Positions 25,618 to 34,251 of a stretch of 64,000 nt of DNA are shown here, in pieces; positions within the stretch are counted from its first letter, which is position 1; each line of letters starts with the position of its first letter. This DNA comes from an uncultured Roseobacter sp. Its GTDB lineage: Bacteria; Pseudomonadota; Alphaproteobacteria; Rhodobacterales; Rhodobacteraceae. Below the pieces are notes generated by a model, which was given only the letters and a program-made list of their open reading frames with translations, had not been told where the DNA came from and searched no databases. The stretch spans positions 930,001 through 994,000 of the forward strand of contig NZ_CANLXG010000002.1 in the NCBI RefSeq assembly GCF_947495025.1. The letters are read 5' to 3'. Position numbers and translations under genes: made by a program.

Positions 25618-26745
25618 GTGCCGGAATCCGTTTTTGCCCCCTGGGACGATCCCAGTGAAGAACCACTGATCCGCTTTCGTAATGTAACCAAGCAGTTTGG
25701 CGATTTTACTGCGATCGACGACCTGACCCTGGATATATTCGAACGCGAGTTCTTTGCTTTGCTCGGCCCGTCGGGGTGCGGCAAAACAACGATGATGCGC
25801 ATGCTGGCCGGTTTTGAAACACCAACGAGCGGAGTCATTGAACTGGCAGGACAGGACATCGCGCCTGTGCCACCGAACAAACGCGCCGTGAACATGATGT
25901 TCCAGTCCTATGCGCTGTTCCCGCATCTGAGCGTGTACGAAAACATCGCTTTTGGACTGCGCCGCGGCAACATGCCAAAGCACGACATTGACGACCGCGT
26001 GGCAGAGATGCTCAAGCTCACGCGCCTTGAAAAATTTGCACGCCGTAAACCGCATCAGATATCCGGCGGTCAGAGACAGCGGGTGGCGCTGGCACGCAGC
26101 CTGGCAAAGGCGCCCAAACTTCTGCTGCTGGACGAGCCGCTGGGAGCGCTTGATGCCAAACTGCGCCAGGCGACGCAGTTCGAACTGATGGATATCCAGG
26201 AAAAAACGGGAACGACCTTTGTTATTGTGACCCATGATCAGGAAGAAGCCATGACCGTAGCGAGCCGTGTTGCCGTTATGGACGAAGGCAGGATCATGCA
26301 GGTGGCGACGCCCGAACACATCTATGAAGCACCCGAGAGCGTCTATGTCGCTGATTTCATCGGCGACGTGAACATCATCCGGGGAACCGCGACGCCATTG
26401 GGCGAGCAACGCTACAGCATTTCCCATTCGGCGGATGCGCCGCCTCTGGTGGCCGTTTCCGAAAGACCCTTTGCCACGGACCAGACGTGCCATCTGGCGA
26501 TCCGGCCCGAAAAGGTCAGCATACATGCAGAACGCCCTGATGGCGCAGACAATGCAGTGCAGGGCACGGTGCTGGACATTGCCTATCTCGGAAACATTTC
26601 AACCTATCACGTCGCGTTACCCGACGGGCAGGTCATCAAGGCGCAGACTGCCAATACCCGACGTGTGTCGCGTCGCAGCTTTACCTGGGAAGACACCGTC
26701 TGGCTGAGCTGGACCGCGACAGCCGGGGTGTTGCTGGCACAATGA
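25618..26745 (+). CDS. potG: Putrescine ABC transporter ATP-binding protein, PotG-like
   Basis: The ATPase of the PotFGHI-like importer. Walker A is LGPSGCGKTTMMR, signature ISGGQRQRVALARSL, Walker B LLLLDEPLGALD and the switch His is in VIVTHDQEEAMTV. A C-terminal TOBE domain follows from about residue 275. GTG 25618 is preferred as start because AAGAGG lies seven bases upstream; earlier in-frame starts fall into the terminator hairpin. That gives 375 residues, in line with E. coli PotG. potH follows after 37 bases. Confidence 0.92.
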   Translation: MPESVFAPWDDPSEEPLIRFRNVTKQFGDFTAIDDLTLDIFEREFFALLGPSGCGKTTMMRMLAGFETPTSGVIELAGQDIAPVPPNKRAVNMMFQSYALFPHLSVYENIAFGLRRGNMPKHDIDDRVAEMLKLTRLEKFARRKPHQISGGQRQRVALARSLAKAPKLLLLDEPLGALDAKLRQATQFELMDIQEKTGTTFVIVTHDQEEAMTVASRVAVMDEGRIMQVATPEHIYEAPESVYVADFIGDVNIIRGTATPLGEQRYSISHSADAPPLVAVSERPFATDQTCHLAIRPEKVSIHAERPDGADNAVQGTVLDIAYLGNISTYHVALPDGQVIKAQTANTRRVSRRSFTWEDTVWLSWTATAGVLLAQ

Positions 26746-26782
26746 AACATCCCGCGCGCACAGCAGTCACAGGAGGATCGCC

Positions 26783-27658
26783 ATGCAACGGCTGATCCTT
26801 ATCGCAGTCCCATATGCCTGGTTGCTGGCGCTCTTTCTGGTGCCATTTCTGATCGTCTTCAAGATCTCCCTTTCGGATGTCGAACTGGCTATTCCACCAT
26901 ATACGCCGACGCTTTCTGACGGACTGATCCAGTTTTTTCAGGCGCTCGATTTCGAAAACTTTGCCTTCCTGGCCTCAGATGATCTGTACTGGAAAGCTTA
27001 CCTGAGTTCGCTGCAGATTGCGCTCATCTCTACACTGCTCACTCTGCTGGTCGGCTACCCCATGGCCTATGGTATGGCGCGCGCGCCGGAGGAATGGCGG
27101 CCGACGCTGATGATGCTGGTAATCCTGCCGTTCTGGACCTCGTTTCTGATCCGCGTTTATGCTTGGATGGGTATCCTCAGTCAGGAAGGGTTCCTGAACC
27201 AGTTCCTGCTGTGGACCGGCCTGATTGGAGAGCCGCTGACGATTCTGAACACGACCACTGCGGTCTATATCGGGATCGTCTATACCTATCTGCCCTTTAT
27301 GATACTGCCGATCTTTGCAGCGCTGGACCGGCTCGACGGGTCGCTGATCGAAGCTGCCGAGGATCTTGGCTGTTCGCGTTTCCAGGCGTTCTGGCTGGTG
27401 ACAATTCCGCTGTCGAGAAACGGTATCGTCGCGGGCAGTTTCCTGGTCTTTATCCCGGCGCTGGGCGAGTTCGTTATCCCGTCACTGCTCGGTGGATCCG
27501 GTACTCTGATGATCGGCAAAGTGCTCTGGGAAGAATTCTTCAACAACCGTGACTGGCCCGTAGCCAGCGCAGTTGCCGTGATCCTGCTGCTGATCCTGAT
27601 CATTCCCATTGTGCTGTTCCAGCGAAACCAGCAAAAACAGGCGGAGGCAGAGCAATGA
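26783..27658 (+). CDS. potH: Putrescine ABC transporter permease, PotH-like
   Basis: The 291-residue inner-membrane permease has about six transmembrane helices, beginning with a first helix in LIAVPYAWLLALFLVPFLIVFKIS. The EAA loop that contacts PotG reads IEAAEDLGCSRFQAFWLVTIPLS. Unlike the PotB-like protein in this window it has the normal length, with no large periplasmic insert. A GGAGG ribosome site lies just upstream. Its stop overlaps the potI start by four bases (ATGA). Confidence 0.93.
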   Translation: MQRLILIAVPYAWLLALFLVPFLIVFKISLSDVELAIPPYTPTLSDGLIQFFQALDFENFAFLASDDLYWKAYLSSLQIALISTLLTLLVGYPMAYGMARAPEEWRPTLMMLVILPFWTSFLIRVYAWMGILSQEGFLNQFLLWTGLIGEPLTILNTTTAVYIGIVYTYLPFMILPIFAALDRLDGSLIEAAEDLGCSRFQAFWLVTIPLSRNGIVAGSFLVFIPALGEFVIPSLLGGSGTLMIGKVLWEEFFNNRDWPVASAVAVILLLILIIPIVLFQRNQQKQAEAEQ

Positions 27659-28470
27659 ACAGACTGAGCTGGTTCAATGTGACGTCTCTGACTCTGGGGT
27701 TTGCATTTCTGTATCTGCCGATGGTCATTCTGGTCGTCTATTCCTTCAATGAGAGCAAGCTTGTCACGGTCTGGGCCGGTTTTTCGACGAAATGGTATGG
27801 CGAGCTTCTGGGAAATGAAGCCTTCCTTGATGCCGCCTGGGTAACGCTGAAAGTCGCGGTTCTGTCGTCTACGCTGGCCACCGTGCTCGGGACAATGGCT
27901 GCGTACGTTCTGGTGCGTGGTGGGCGCTTTCTGGGCCGCACTGTATTCTCTGGTATGATTTACGCGCCGCTTGTCATGCCGGAGGTGATCACCGGGCTGT
28001 CTTTGTTGCTGCTGTTTATCGGCATTGGCCTGGACCGCGGTGTACTGACGATTGTCCTCGCGCATACGACATTTGCGATGTGCTACGTATCGGTCGTCGT
28101 CTCATCGCGGTTGCTGACCTTTGACCGTTCGCTCGAAGAGGCCGCGCTGGATTTGGGCTGTACCGGTTTCGAGGCGTTCCGTCTTGTTACTCTGCCGATT
28201 ATTGCGCCGGCGGTAATATCCGGATGGTTACTTGCCTTTACGCTCAGTCTTGATGACCTGGTGATTGCGTCATTCACGGCTGGTCCTTCTGCGACAACAC
28301 TTCCAATCAAGATTTTTTCAGCTGTCCGGTTGGGTGTTTCTCCGGAAATCAACGCGCTCTCCACACTGATGATTGCCGTCGTGACCATCGGCGTTATCAG
28401 CGCTTCCCTTGTGTCGAAACGGAACAGTCTGCGCCAGCAGAGGGATGAGCAGGCCGCGGCCCGCGCGTGA
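27655..28470 (+). CDS. potI: Putrescine ABC transporter permease, PotI-like
   Basis: The 271-residue second permease subunit has about six membrane helices (first in LTLGFAFLYLPMVILVVYSFN). The FNESKLVTVWAGFSTKWY segment after TM1 is typical of the PotI/PotC group. The EAA loop is LEEAALDLGCTGFEAFRLVTLP. It overlaps potH and also the following oxidoreductase gene by four bases each, which indicates tight translational coupling within the operon. Confidence 0.93.
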   Translation: MNRLSWFNVTSLTLGFAFLYLPMVILVVYSFNESKLVTVWAGFSTKWYGELLGNEAFLDAAWVTLKVAVLSSTLATVLGTMAAYVLVRGGRFLGRTVFSGMIYAPLVMPEVITGLSLLLLFIGIGLDRGVLTIVLAHTTFAMCYVSVVVSSRLLTFDRSLEEAALDLGCTGFEAFRLVTLPIIAPAVISGWLLAFTLSLDDLVIASFTAGPSATTLPIKIFSAVRLGVSPEINALSTLMIAVVTIGVISASLVSKRNSLRQQRDEQAAARA

Positions 28471-29795
28471 TGAAGCGGATTTTCCCCGACTATACCTATG
28501 GTCCGGGTCCTCGCAGCGGATGCTGGTGGGATCAAACATCGCCTGTTATTGACCGCCCGCCTGTCGCAGAAGGGGCGTCGTTTGATGTCGTTGTGATCGG
28601 CGCAGGATTTACCGGGCTCACAGCCGCGCTGAAGCTGGCAGAGAGCGGAGCATCTGTCGCTGTCCTGGAAGCGGAGCATGTGGGTTGGGGTGCTTCGGGT
28701 CGAAACGGTGGTTTCTGTTGTCTTGGCGGATCCAAAGCCAGCGACGCACTTCTCGATCACCGCTACGGCAAACCGGCGCGTCTTGAATGGCGTCAGGCGG
28801 AGAAACAGGCCGTTGCGCTGGTCGAAGAGATTATCTCCGCCAAAAGGCTGGACGTTGATAGGCACTCAGATGGCGAGACTGCGCTGGCGCATCGGTCGCG
28901 CGATATGGAAGGGTTGCGCGACTATGCCGGAACTGTTCGGGAAAACTATGGCGTCGATCCGCAGTTATATGGCGCGGGCGAGCTGTCTGCACAGGGGATG
29001 TCAGCCGGGTTTCATGGTGCACTGACCGTGCCGGTTGGTTTCGGCCTCAATCCCAGGAAATTCCTTGATGGTCTGGCGCAGGCCGCAGAGGACGAGGGTG
29101 CCCGGATATATCACCACAGCCCGGTATCCAGCGTTTCCCGGGCCGGATCGCAGTTCAGCCTGTGCGTGAAAGGCAGCGATGTCAGAGCGGATCAGATCAT
29201 CGTAGCTACGAACGGCTATTCTTCTGAAAATCTGCCGGACTGGCTGTCCGGCCGGTACCTGCCAACGCAATCCAATGTCCTGGTGACGCGACCACTAACT
29301 CAGGACGAACTGCAAGCCCAGGGCTGGACAACACGTCAGATGAGTTATGACACGCGCAACCTGCTTCATTATTTCCGACTTATGCCGGACAACCGGTTTC
29401 TGTTTGGCATGCGTGGCGGCATCTTTTCAGGCATTTCTGCAGAAAAAAAAGCGCGGGTTATGGTGCGCAGAGATTTTGACCGGATGTTCCCCGCCTGGGT
29501 CCATGTTGACAGCCCGTCCAGCTGGTCGGGGCTGGTTTGCCTGTCCCGGTCACGGATGCCGTTTGTCGGGCAGGTGCCCGGGCAGCCGGGGATCTGGGCC
29601 GGTCTTTGCTATCATGGGAACGGGGTTGCGATGGGTACATTCAGCGGCGCGTTGCTTGCTGACATGATCTCGGGGAAAACGCCGGATATTTGCCCTGAAG
29701 CCATAGTACAGCCTCTGAGGGCCTTCCCGCTTGGAGCAGCGAGAAGATTACTTATGTTGCCACTCTACGCGGGCCTCAAGCTCCTGGATTTCTGA
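28467..29795 (+). CDS. FAD-dependent amine oxidoreductase, PuuB-like
   Basis: The 442-residue flavoprotein of the DAO family has the N-terminal dinucleotide motif VVVIGAGFTGLTAALKLAESGASV followed by GWGASGRNGGFCC, which is characteristic of gamma-glutamylputrescine oxidase (PuuB) and related amine oxidases. A C-terminal FAD contact is in GLCYHGNGVAMG. Cotranscribed with potFGHI, it probably oxidises putrescine or gamma-glutamylputrescine. No puuA-like ligase is in the window, so the substrate is not settled. It ends directly against the convergent flgD gene with no base between the stops. Confidence 0.88.
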   Translation: MMKRIFPDYTYGPGPRSGCWWDQTSPVIDRPPVAEGASFDVVVIGAGFTGLTAALKLAESGASVAVLEAEHVGWGASGRNGGFCCLGGSKASDALLDHRYGKPARLEWRQAEKQAVALVEEIISAKRLDVDRHSDGETALAHRSRDMEGLRDYAGTVRENYGVDPQLYGAGELSAQGMSAGFHGALTVPVGFGLNPRKFLDGLAQAAEDEGARIYHHSPVSSVSRAGSQFSLCVKGSDVRADQIIVATNGYSSENLPDWLSGRYLPTQSNVLVTRPLTQDELQAQGWTTRQMSYDTRNLLHYFRLMPDNRFLFGMRGGIFSGISAEKKARVMVRRDFDRMFPAWVHVDSPSSWSGLVCLSRSRMPFVGQVPGQPGIWAGLCYHGNGVAMGTFSGALLADMISGKTPDICPEAIVQPLRAFPLGAARRLLMLPLYAGLKLLDF

Positions 29796-30485
29796 TCAGA
29801 CCGGGCTTTCCGTTACCGGAACCGCGGAATCCCGCAGGGCGGCAATCTGGGATGTGGAAACGGCAGCGCCGCTGTTCAGAATAAGAAGAGTTTCACTTCC
29901 CTGGCGTCTGGCTTCAGTGATCCGCGCATAGCTTTCGGCCGCAGTGGTTGCCGTCACTTCGCCGAGTGACCGGCTTTCCACGGCAAAACTGTAAACTCCC
30001 GGGGCAAGTTCTGAACCACCGGGCGCGGTGCCGTCCCATTCAATCGGGTCGGTTCCGGTTGCAATCTGCTGCCGCTGAACTTCCTCGCCTGTTTCGTCAT
30101 AGACCACCAGGACGACCTCTTCTGCGCCGGTTTCGGGTGCAGGTACAACAGTAATGGGCGAGCCATCATAGCGGACAGGTGCGGTAGTACGCGCCTCCAT
30201 TCCGATCCAGCCTGCCATTTCCGCAATATTGCCGGCGCCAAGGCGATTACTGAGCTCTGTCAGCAGGTCGTTTGACAGCACCTGTTGCTCAACCATGGAG
30301 AACTGCGCCAGCTGAGCTGCGTATTCCGATGAATCTATCGGTTCAAGCGGGTCCTGATATCGTGCCTGCGCGGTCAGCATCTGCAGAAATGTCTCAAAGT
30401 CTGACGAGATGACAGATGCTGCCTGTGAACTGGTGTCCGCAGTGGCCGACTGGTTCTGTGCAGTTGTGATCGTGTTTACTTCCAT
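29796..30485 (-). CDS. flgD: Flagellar hook-capping protein FlgD
   Basis: FlgD is the scaffold that caps the growing hook and guides FlgE assembly. The 229-residue protein has the family N-terminal motif FLQMLTAQARYQDPLEPIDSSEYAAQLAQFSMVEQQ. A FlgD Ig-like/TUDOR part follows (EEVVLVVYDETGEEV, IEWDGTAPGGSELAPGVYSF). ATG 30485 is chosen, with GAGG eight bases upstream; an upstream GTG would overlap fliK. It lies 10 bases after fliK and forms an operon with it. Confidence 0.95.
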   Translation of the reverse strand: MEVNTITTAQNQSATADTSSQAASVISSDFETFLQMLTAQARYQDPLEPIDSSEYAAQLAQFSMVEQQVLSNDLLTELSNRLGAGNIAEMAGWIGMEARTTAPVRYDGSPITVVPAPETGAEEVVLVVYDETGEEVQRQQIATGTDPIEWDGTAPGGSELAPGVYSFAVESRSLGEVTATTAAESYARITEARRQGSETLLILNSGAAVSTSQIAALRDSAVPVTESPV

Positions 30486-30495
30486 TTCATCTGCC

Positions 30496-31902
30496 TCAAA
30501 GTCTGATGTCCACACCGGTTTCAGCAGTCAGCCTGACGGCCTCCGGAACCGTGGATCCTCCGGTTGAATTCTCTGATGGGTCGGGTGCCAGAAAGACAGC
30601 AGCCTGCTGGCCATTCTGGTCATCGTCTTCTCTGTCGGCCTGTTGCTGACCTTCCGAGAAGGCGAAATTGATGCTTTCATATCCGAGCGCTTCAAATTCG
30701 CGGGCGAGCTGATCGATGTGACGTTTCATCAGATCCAGCGTCTCAGGCCGCTCGGCCAGCACAGTGACTGTAATCGCGTTTTCGCTTGCCGCGATGCTCA
30801 TCCGTACTTTCCCGAGTTCACGTGGACTCAGCAGGAGCTCCACCGGCTTGTCCGGCATTTTCTGAAGCACTTCGGCCATCTGGCGCGCCACCATGGTGGG
30901 TGTTTCCGCGCGGGCCAGAATCTGGCTCAGCGAGGATGTCCCACCTGATCTCGGGTCCCACTGCGTTGCCGCTTCAGAGGCGCTGCCTGCAACGGGCTGA
31001 AGGTCAAAGGCCTCTCCTTTTGACAGAGCGGACACGCTAAGCTCATTCGCCTGAGACAATGGAGCTGCCGTCAGCGGCAAAACCGGCGTTCCGGTCCGCG
31101 GGACGTTCTGCGATGTTCGCGGTGCCTCCTGTGTCAGGCGCAGATCTTCATCTGATGTACGCACTTGTCTTCTTCGGTCAACCGCGGCCGGTTCGCCCTG
31201 AAGAGCGGTCTTCTGAAATTCAACGGACTGCTCGCCTGTGAAACGAGTGATTGTTGGGTTCAATTTTTCTGTGCTGGTTTCGCGAACAACCGGCTGACTT
31301 TGCGTATTTCTGTCTTCAGATCGTAATTCTGCTTTTGTTGCGCCGGATTCGTTCCCTGACACAAGTACCGGCGCCTGGGAATTATCAACCGGAGTCTTCA
31401 CCGGTTGTTGTCCGGCTGCCGGGGCTTTGTTCAAAGGTGTCTCGACTTCACTCCTTGCTACAGTTTCCGCCTTTTGGGCACCCTGTACATTGCCGGCTGT
31501 GGCCATGGCCTGCTGAAGAAACGCGAGCTCAGACGCCGGCTGACCTGCCGGGTCTTTTATCTGACCGGGCGTATCTGGCAGTTCTTCTGAGTTCTCAGAA
31601 TTCAGCGTAAAAACGTCTGCCTCAGGCGTATCTGCAGCCGAAGCAGTTGTGCCCTCCGGGGCAGCCGGATCGGTTGGACTGTCACCTGTATCATCTGGTT
31701 GGGGTCTGTTGTCCGGATCTTCTGCGCTTTGTTCCGGTTCTGATCCGGCAGCGGTCGCGTCAGCGTGATCAGTCTCCTCTGCCATAAAGGTGTCAAAATC
31801 GTCAGAGCTGTCTTTCCGGTCGTCAGACCGGGCCTGAACCTTCGCAGGTTCGTCCGAACGGGTGGGGCCCGACGGGGCTTTCAGAAATGGAATGTCCAAC
31901 AT
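30496..31902 (-). CDS. fliK: Flagellar hook-length control protein FliK
   Basis: FliK measures hook length and switches export specificity through FlhB. The first 330 residues are low-complexity, rich in Ser, Thr, Pro, Glu and Gln, as expected for the ruler part. The C-terminal Flg_hook domain (about 370-440) has PVELLLSPRELGKVRMSI, VTVLAERPETLDLMKRHID and LGYESINFAF. A GGGAG ribosome site precedes ATG 31902. The gene reads divergently from flgJ. Confidence 0.93.
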   Translation of the reverse strand: MLDIPFLKAPSGPTRSDEPAKVQARSDDRKDSSDDFDTFMAEETDHADATAAGSEPEQSAEDPDNRPQPDDTGDSPTDPAAPEGTTASAADTPEADVFTLNSENSEELPDTPGQIKDPAGQPASELAFLQQAMATAGNVQGAQKAETVARSEVETPLNKAPAAGQQPVKTPVDNSQAPVLVSGNESGATKAELRSEDRNTQSQPVVRETSTEKLNPTITRFTGEQSVEFQKTALQGEPAAVDRRRQVRTSDEDLRLTQEAPRTSQNVPRTGTPVLPLTAAPLSQANELSVSALSKGEAFDLQPVAGSASEAATQWDPRSGGTSSLSQILARAETPTMVARQMAEVLQKMPDKPVELLLSPRELGKVRMSIAASENAITVTVLAERPETLDLMKRHIDQLAREFEALGYESINFAFSEGQQQADREDDDQNGQQAAVFLAPDPSENSTGGSTVPEAVRLTAETGVDIRL

Positions 31903-31954
31903 GGCGATCTCCCGGAGTTCTTCCGTTACCTGAGCCGCTTATGACGCACGTTGG

Positions 31955-31970
31955 TTACCGCATCTTTACC
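31955..31970. promoter_or_regulatory. Degenerate CtrA-like repeat between fliK and flgJ
   Basis: TTACC-N6-TTACC has the spacing of the roseobacter CtrA motif TTAAC-N6-TTAAC but with one mismatch in each half. It lies in the 115-base divergent region between fliK and flgJ, where both transcripts must start. Confidence 0.3.
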
Positions 31971-32017
31971 GGTTGCATGGATGATCGTGAAAAATAGATG
32001 CAATTGGAGATACCCTG

Positions 32018-32302
32018 ATGTCACTCATTCAACCGGTCGGACAACCAGGCCCCCTTCCGACACAACAGGACCGCGCGCTGCGCGAGGCGGCGGAGAAACT
32101 CGAAGCAGGATTTCTGGCTGAAATGCTTAAATCTGCGGGGCTTGGCAAAACAAGCGACCACTTTGGTGGGGGGTCGGGGGAAGACCAGTTCTCCTCTTTT
32201 CTGTTGCAGGAACAGGCCATGCAGATGGTCCGTGCCGGAGGCATCGGTCTCAGCGAATCAATTTTTCAGTCTCTGAAGGAGAACCATAATGACAGACAAT
32301 GA
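32018..32302 (+). CDS. flgJ: Rod-binding protein, single-domain FlgJ
   Basis: The 94-residue protein matches only the N-terminal rod-capping half of enterobacterial FlgJ: LREAAEKLEAGFLAEMLKSAG and QFSSFLLQEQAMQMVRAGGIGLSESIF. The muramidase half is absent, as in other alphaproteobacteria where a separate transglycosylase opens the peptidoglycan. The gene at 46830-47528 is the candidate partner. It overlaps the FlgN-like gene by 14 bases. Confidence 0.9.
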   Translation: MSLIQPVGQPGPLPTQQDRALREAAEKLEAGFLAEMLKSAGLGKTSDHFGGGSGEDQFSSFLLQEQAMQMVRAGGIGLSESIFQSLKENHNDRQ

Positions 32303-32648
32303 ATTTACGGCCGTTATCAGCGAGCTGGATGACCTGCTTGACGCTGAAAAAAAAGCGCTGCTGGAAGGTGATCTGGAAAAGGTCGGTCGCCTGCTGGAGA
32401 GAAAAGAAGTGCTGATTGAACAGCTGTCTGTGCTCGAGGCGGCCGAGGTCGCCCAGCTGGAAAATCTGAACACGAAAGTAAAGCGCAACCAGGTCCTGCT
32501 GGATCACGCGTTGCAGGGTATCCGGTCTGTTGCACAGAGGCTGGCTGCTCTTCGTCAGGTGCGGAATTCACTCGACACCTATGATGAAAGTGGCAAGAGA
32601 CAAACTATTGATATGAATTCAGAATCCGTGGTGGAGAAGCGCGCGTGA
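32289..32648 (+). CDS. flgN: FlgN-like flagellar export chaperone
   Basis: The 119-residue all-helical protein (ISELDDLLDAEKKALLEGDLEKVGRLLERKE) has the length, charge pattern and position of FlgN, the export chaperone for hook-associated proteins FlgK and FlgL. Similarity is to the fold type rather than to a tight motif. It overlaps flgJ, ahead of the flagellin gene. Confidence 0.75.
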   Translation: MTDNEFTAVISELDDLLDAEKKALLEGDLEKVGRLLERKEVLIEQLSVLEAAEVAQLENLNTKVKRNQVLLDHALQGIRSVAQRLAALRQVRNSLDTYDESGKRQTIDMNSESVVEKRA

Positions 32649-32796
32649 AACTGTATTTGTATAAAAACAGAGGTATTGCGACAGAGTGATTTAGGACTTC
32701 CTTAGCCTTTGAGAGGGCATCTTCGCCCTGCATCCGATCGCGGGTGGCGCACCTCCGGAAACTGGCGGGTGCATTGGTCAGAAAGACTGTTTCAAA

Positions 32797-32837
32797 CCGG
32801 TTGGTTTTCCAACCGGCCACAAGCCACGCAAAGCGTG
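32797..32837 (+). promoter_or_regulatory. Tandem hairpins in the flagellin mRNA leader
   Basis: CCGGTTGG (32797-32804) and CCAACCGG (32809-32816) form a perfect 8-bp stem with a TTTT loop. CACGC-AAA-GCGTG (32825-32837) forms a second hairpin just before the AAAGGA ribosome site (32845-32850). A weaker hairpin AGGGC/GCCCT lies at 32714-32729. The 211-base spacer between flgN and fliC has no gene; it probably holds the promoter and a structured 5' UTR. Confidence 0.55.
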
Positions 32838-32859
32838 AATGATCAAAGGAACATTACTG

Positions 32860-34176
32860 ATGTCCAGTATTCTTACCAATAACAGCGCAATGGTTGCGCT
32901 GCAGACCCTGAAATCCATCAACATGAACCTCGGCAAAGTGCAGAGCGAGATTTCGACAGGTAAAACTGTTGAGAGCGCAAAGGACAACGCCGCGGTCTGG
33001 GCGATTTCCAAGGTCATGTCCTCGGACGTTAAAGGCTTTGAGGCAATTTCTGACTCCCTGGCTCTGGGTCAGGCAACGGTTGGTGTGGCGCTGAATGCGT
33101 CGGAAAGCATCACTGACCTGCTGACCGAAATCAAAGGCAAGATTGTCAACTCTCAGGAAGAGAACGTTGACCGTGCCAAGATCCAGACAGACATCGAAGC
33201 CCTGACAGAACAGATCGGCTCGATTGTTGGTGCCGCCCAGTTCAACGGTCTGAACCTCCTGAACGACGATGGCATCGCTACAGAAGACCAGACCTCCAAC
33301 ATCCTGTCTTCGCTTGACCGCGCCGGTGACGGTACCGTTACGTCCGGTGAAATCAGTGTAACACGGGCTAATCTTGGCACTGACAAAGCCACTGTAGATG
33401 CTGCAGCAGACTTTACCGCAGGCAGCGATACAACCGGTGGTGCCGCAACTGATACACTGACTGCAACAACTACCTCGACGCAGGCGGTTGATATTGACGG
33501 CACAAGCTTTGCCAGCGGCACAGCTGAAGGTTCAGCGTTCATTATCCAGATTGCCGGTGCAGGCACCTTTGCCGGTACTGACTGGGAAACAGCTGGTAAC
33601 GTCGCCAATGCCGACATCGCTTATGTTGCTCAGGAAGGTGACACTGCAGCAGACGTTGCTGCTGGTCTGAAAGCTGCTTTTGACGTTTTCCGTGTCGAGA
33701 ATGGCCTTTCCACTGAAGAACTGTCGGTGGAAGCCAGCGGCGGTAACCTGGTTTGGACCGGTGGTACAGACGCTACCAACACGCTTGCTGTAACAATTAA
33801 CGTTGCGGATGCAACTGACGGCTCCGGCAACGATGTGACCAACACACGCGCTGGTTCGCTGTCGATGCTCTCTGCTCTTGATGTGAGCACAGAGGAAGGT
33901 TCTGCTTCCGCGCTGGATGCGATCGAGGGTCTGATTCAGACATCGATCGATACAGCTGCATCGCTTGGTTCTGCAGGCAGCCGCATCGAAACGCAGGCTG
34001 ACTTTGTGGGTAAGCTGAGCGACCTGCTGACGTCTGGTATTGGTGCTCTTGTTGACGCCGATATGGAAGCTGCTTCCGCGAAACTGCAGGCTCTGCAGAC
34101 ACAGCAGCAGCTTGGTGTGCAGGCTCTGTCGATCGCCAATCAGGCGCCACAGACAATCCTGTCGCTCTTCCGGTAA
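32860..34176 (+). CDS. fliC: Flagellin
   Basis: The filament subunit, 438 residues. The D0/D1 N-terminus reads SSILTNNSAMVALQTLKSINMNLGKVQSEISTGK and the C-terminus LQTQQQLGVQALSIANQAPQTILSLFR, both highly conserved for axial packing. The centre (about 150-325) is a Thr/Ala/Gly-rich variable domain exposed on the filament. ATG 32860 follows AAAGGA by nine bases; an in-frame ATG seven codons earlier is less likely because flagellins begin MSSI. flaF and flbT, which control flagellin export and mRNA translation in alphaproteobacteria, follow. Confidence 0.97.
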   Translation: MSSILTNNSAMVALQTLKSINMNLGKVQSEISTGKTVESAKDNAAVWAISKVMSSDVKGFEAISDSLALGQATVGVALNASESITDLLTEIKGKIVNSQEENVDRAKIQTDIEALTEQIGSIVGAAQFNGLNLLNDDGIATEDQTSNILSSLDRAGDGTVTSGEISVTRANLGTDKATVDAAADFTAGSDTTGGAATDTLTATTTSTQAVDIDGTSFASGTAEGSAFIIQIAGAGTFAGTDWETAGNVANADIAYVAQEGDTAADVAAGLKAAFDVFRVENGLSTEELSVEASGGNLVWTGGTDATNTLAVTINVADATDGSGNDVTNTRAGSLSMLSALDVSTEEGSASALDAIEGLIQTSIDTAASLGSAGSRIETQADFVGKLSDLLTSGIGALVDADMEAASAKLQALQTQQQLGVQALSIANQAPQTILSLFR

Positions 34177-34187
34177 CAGACTCCTTT

Positions 34188-34213
34188 CAGGGGCGCTCAT
34201 CTTGGCGCCCCTG
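34188..34213 (+). terminator. Hairpin after the flagellin gene
   Basis: CAGGGGCGC (34188-34196) and GCGCCCCTG (34205-34213) form a perfect 9-bp stem, 12 bases after the flagellin stop. No T tract follows, so partial termination or 3' protection of an abundant mRNA is likely. Confidence 0.65.
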
Positions 34214-34251
34214 ATCAGATTAGTTCAATTCAACTGCTGTAGGGTTTCAAC

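Noticed and set aside
25489..26526. 345-codon open frame antisense to potG
   Set aside because: The sense strand encodes an ABC ATPase with all motifs; the antisense product is low-complexity and without family features.
32755..32785. Possible sigma-54 promoter (TGGCGG...TTGG) before flagellin
   Set aside because: The essential -12 GC is replaced by GG and the -24 element is imperfect; no sigma-54 activator is in the cluster.
33380..33700. Thr/Ala-rich central part of flagellin considered as an inserted foreign domain
   Set aside because: Variable central domains are normal in flagellins and the codon use matches the ends.
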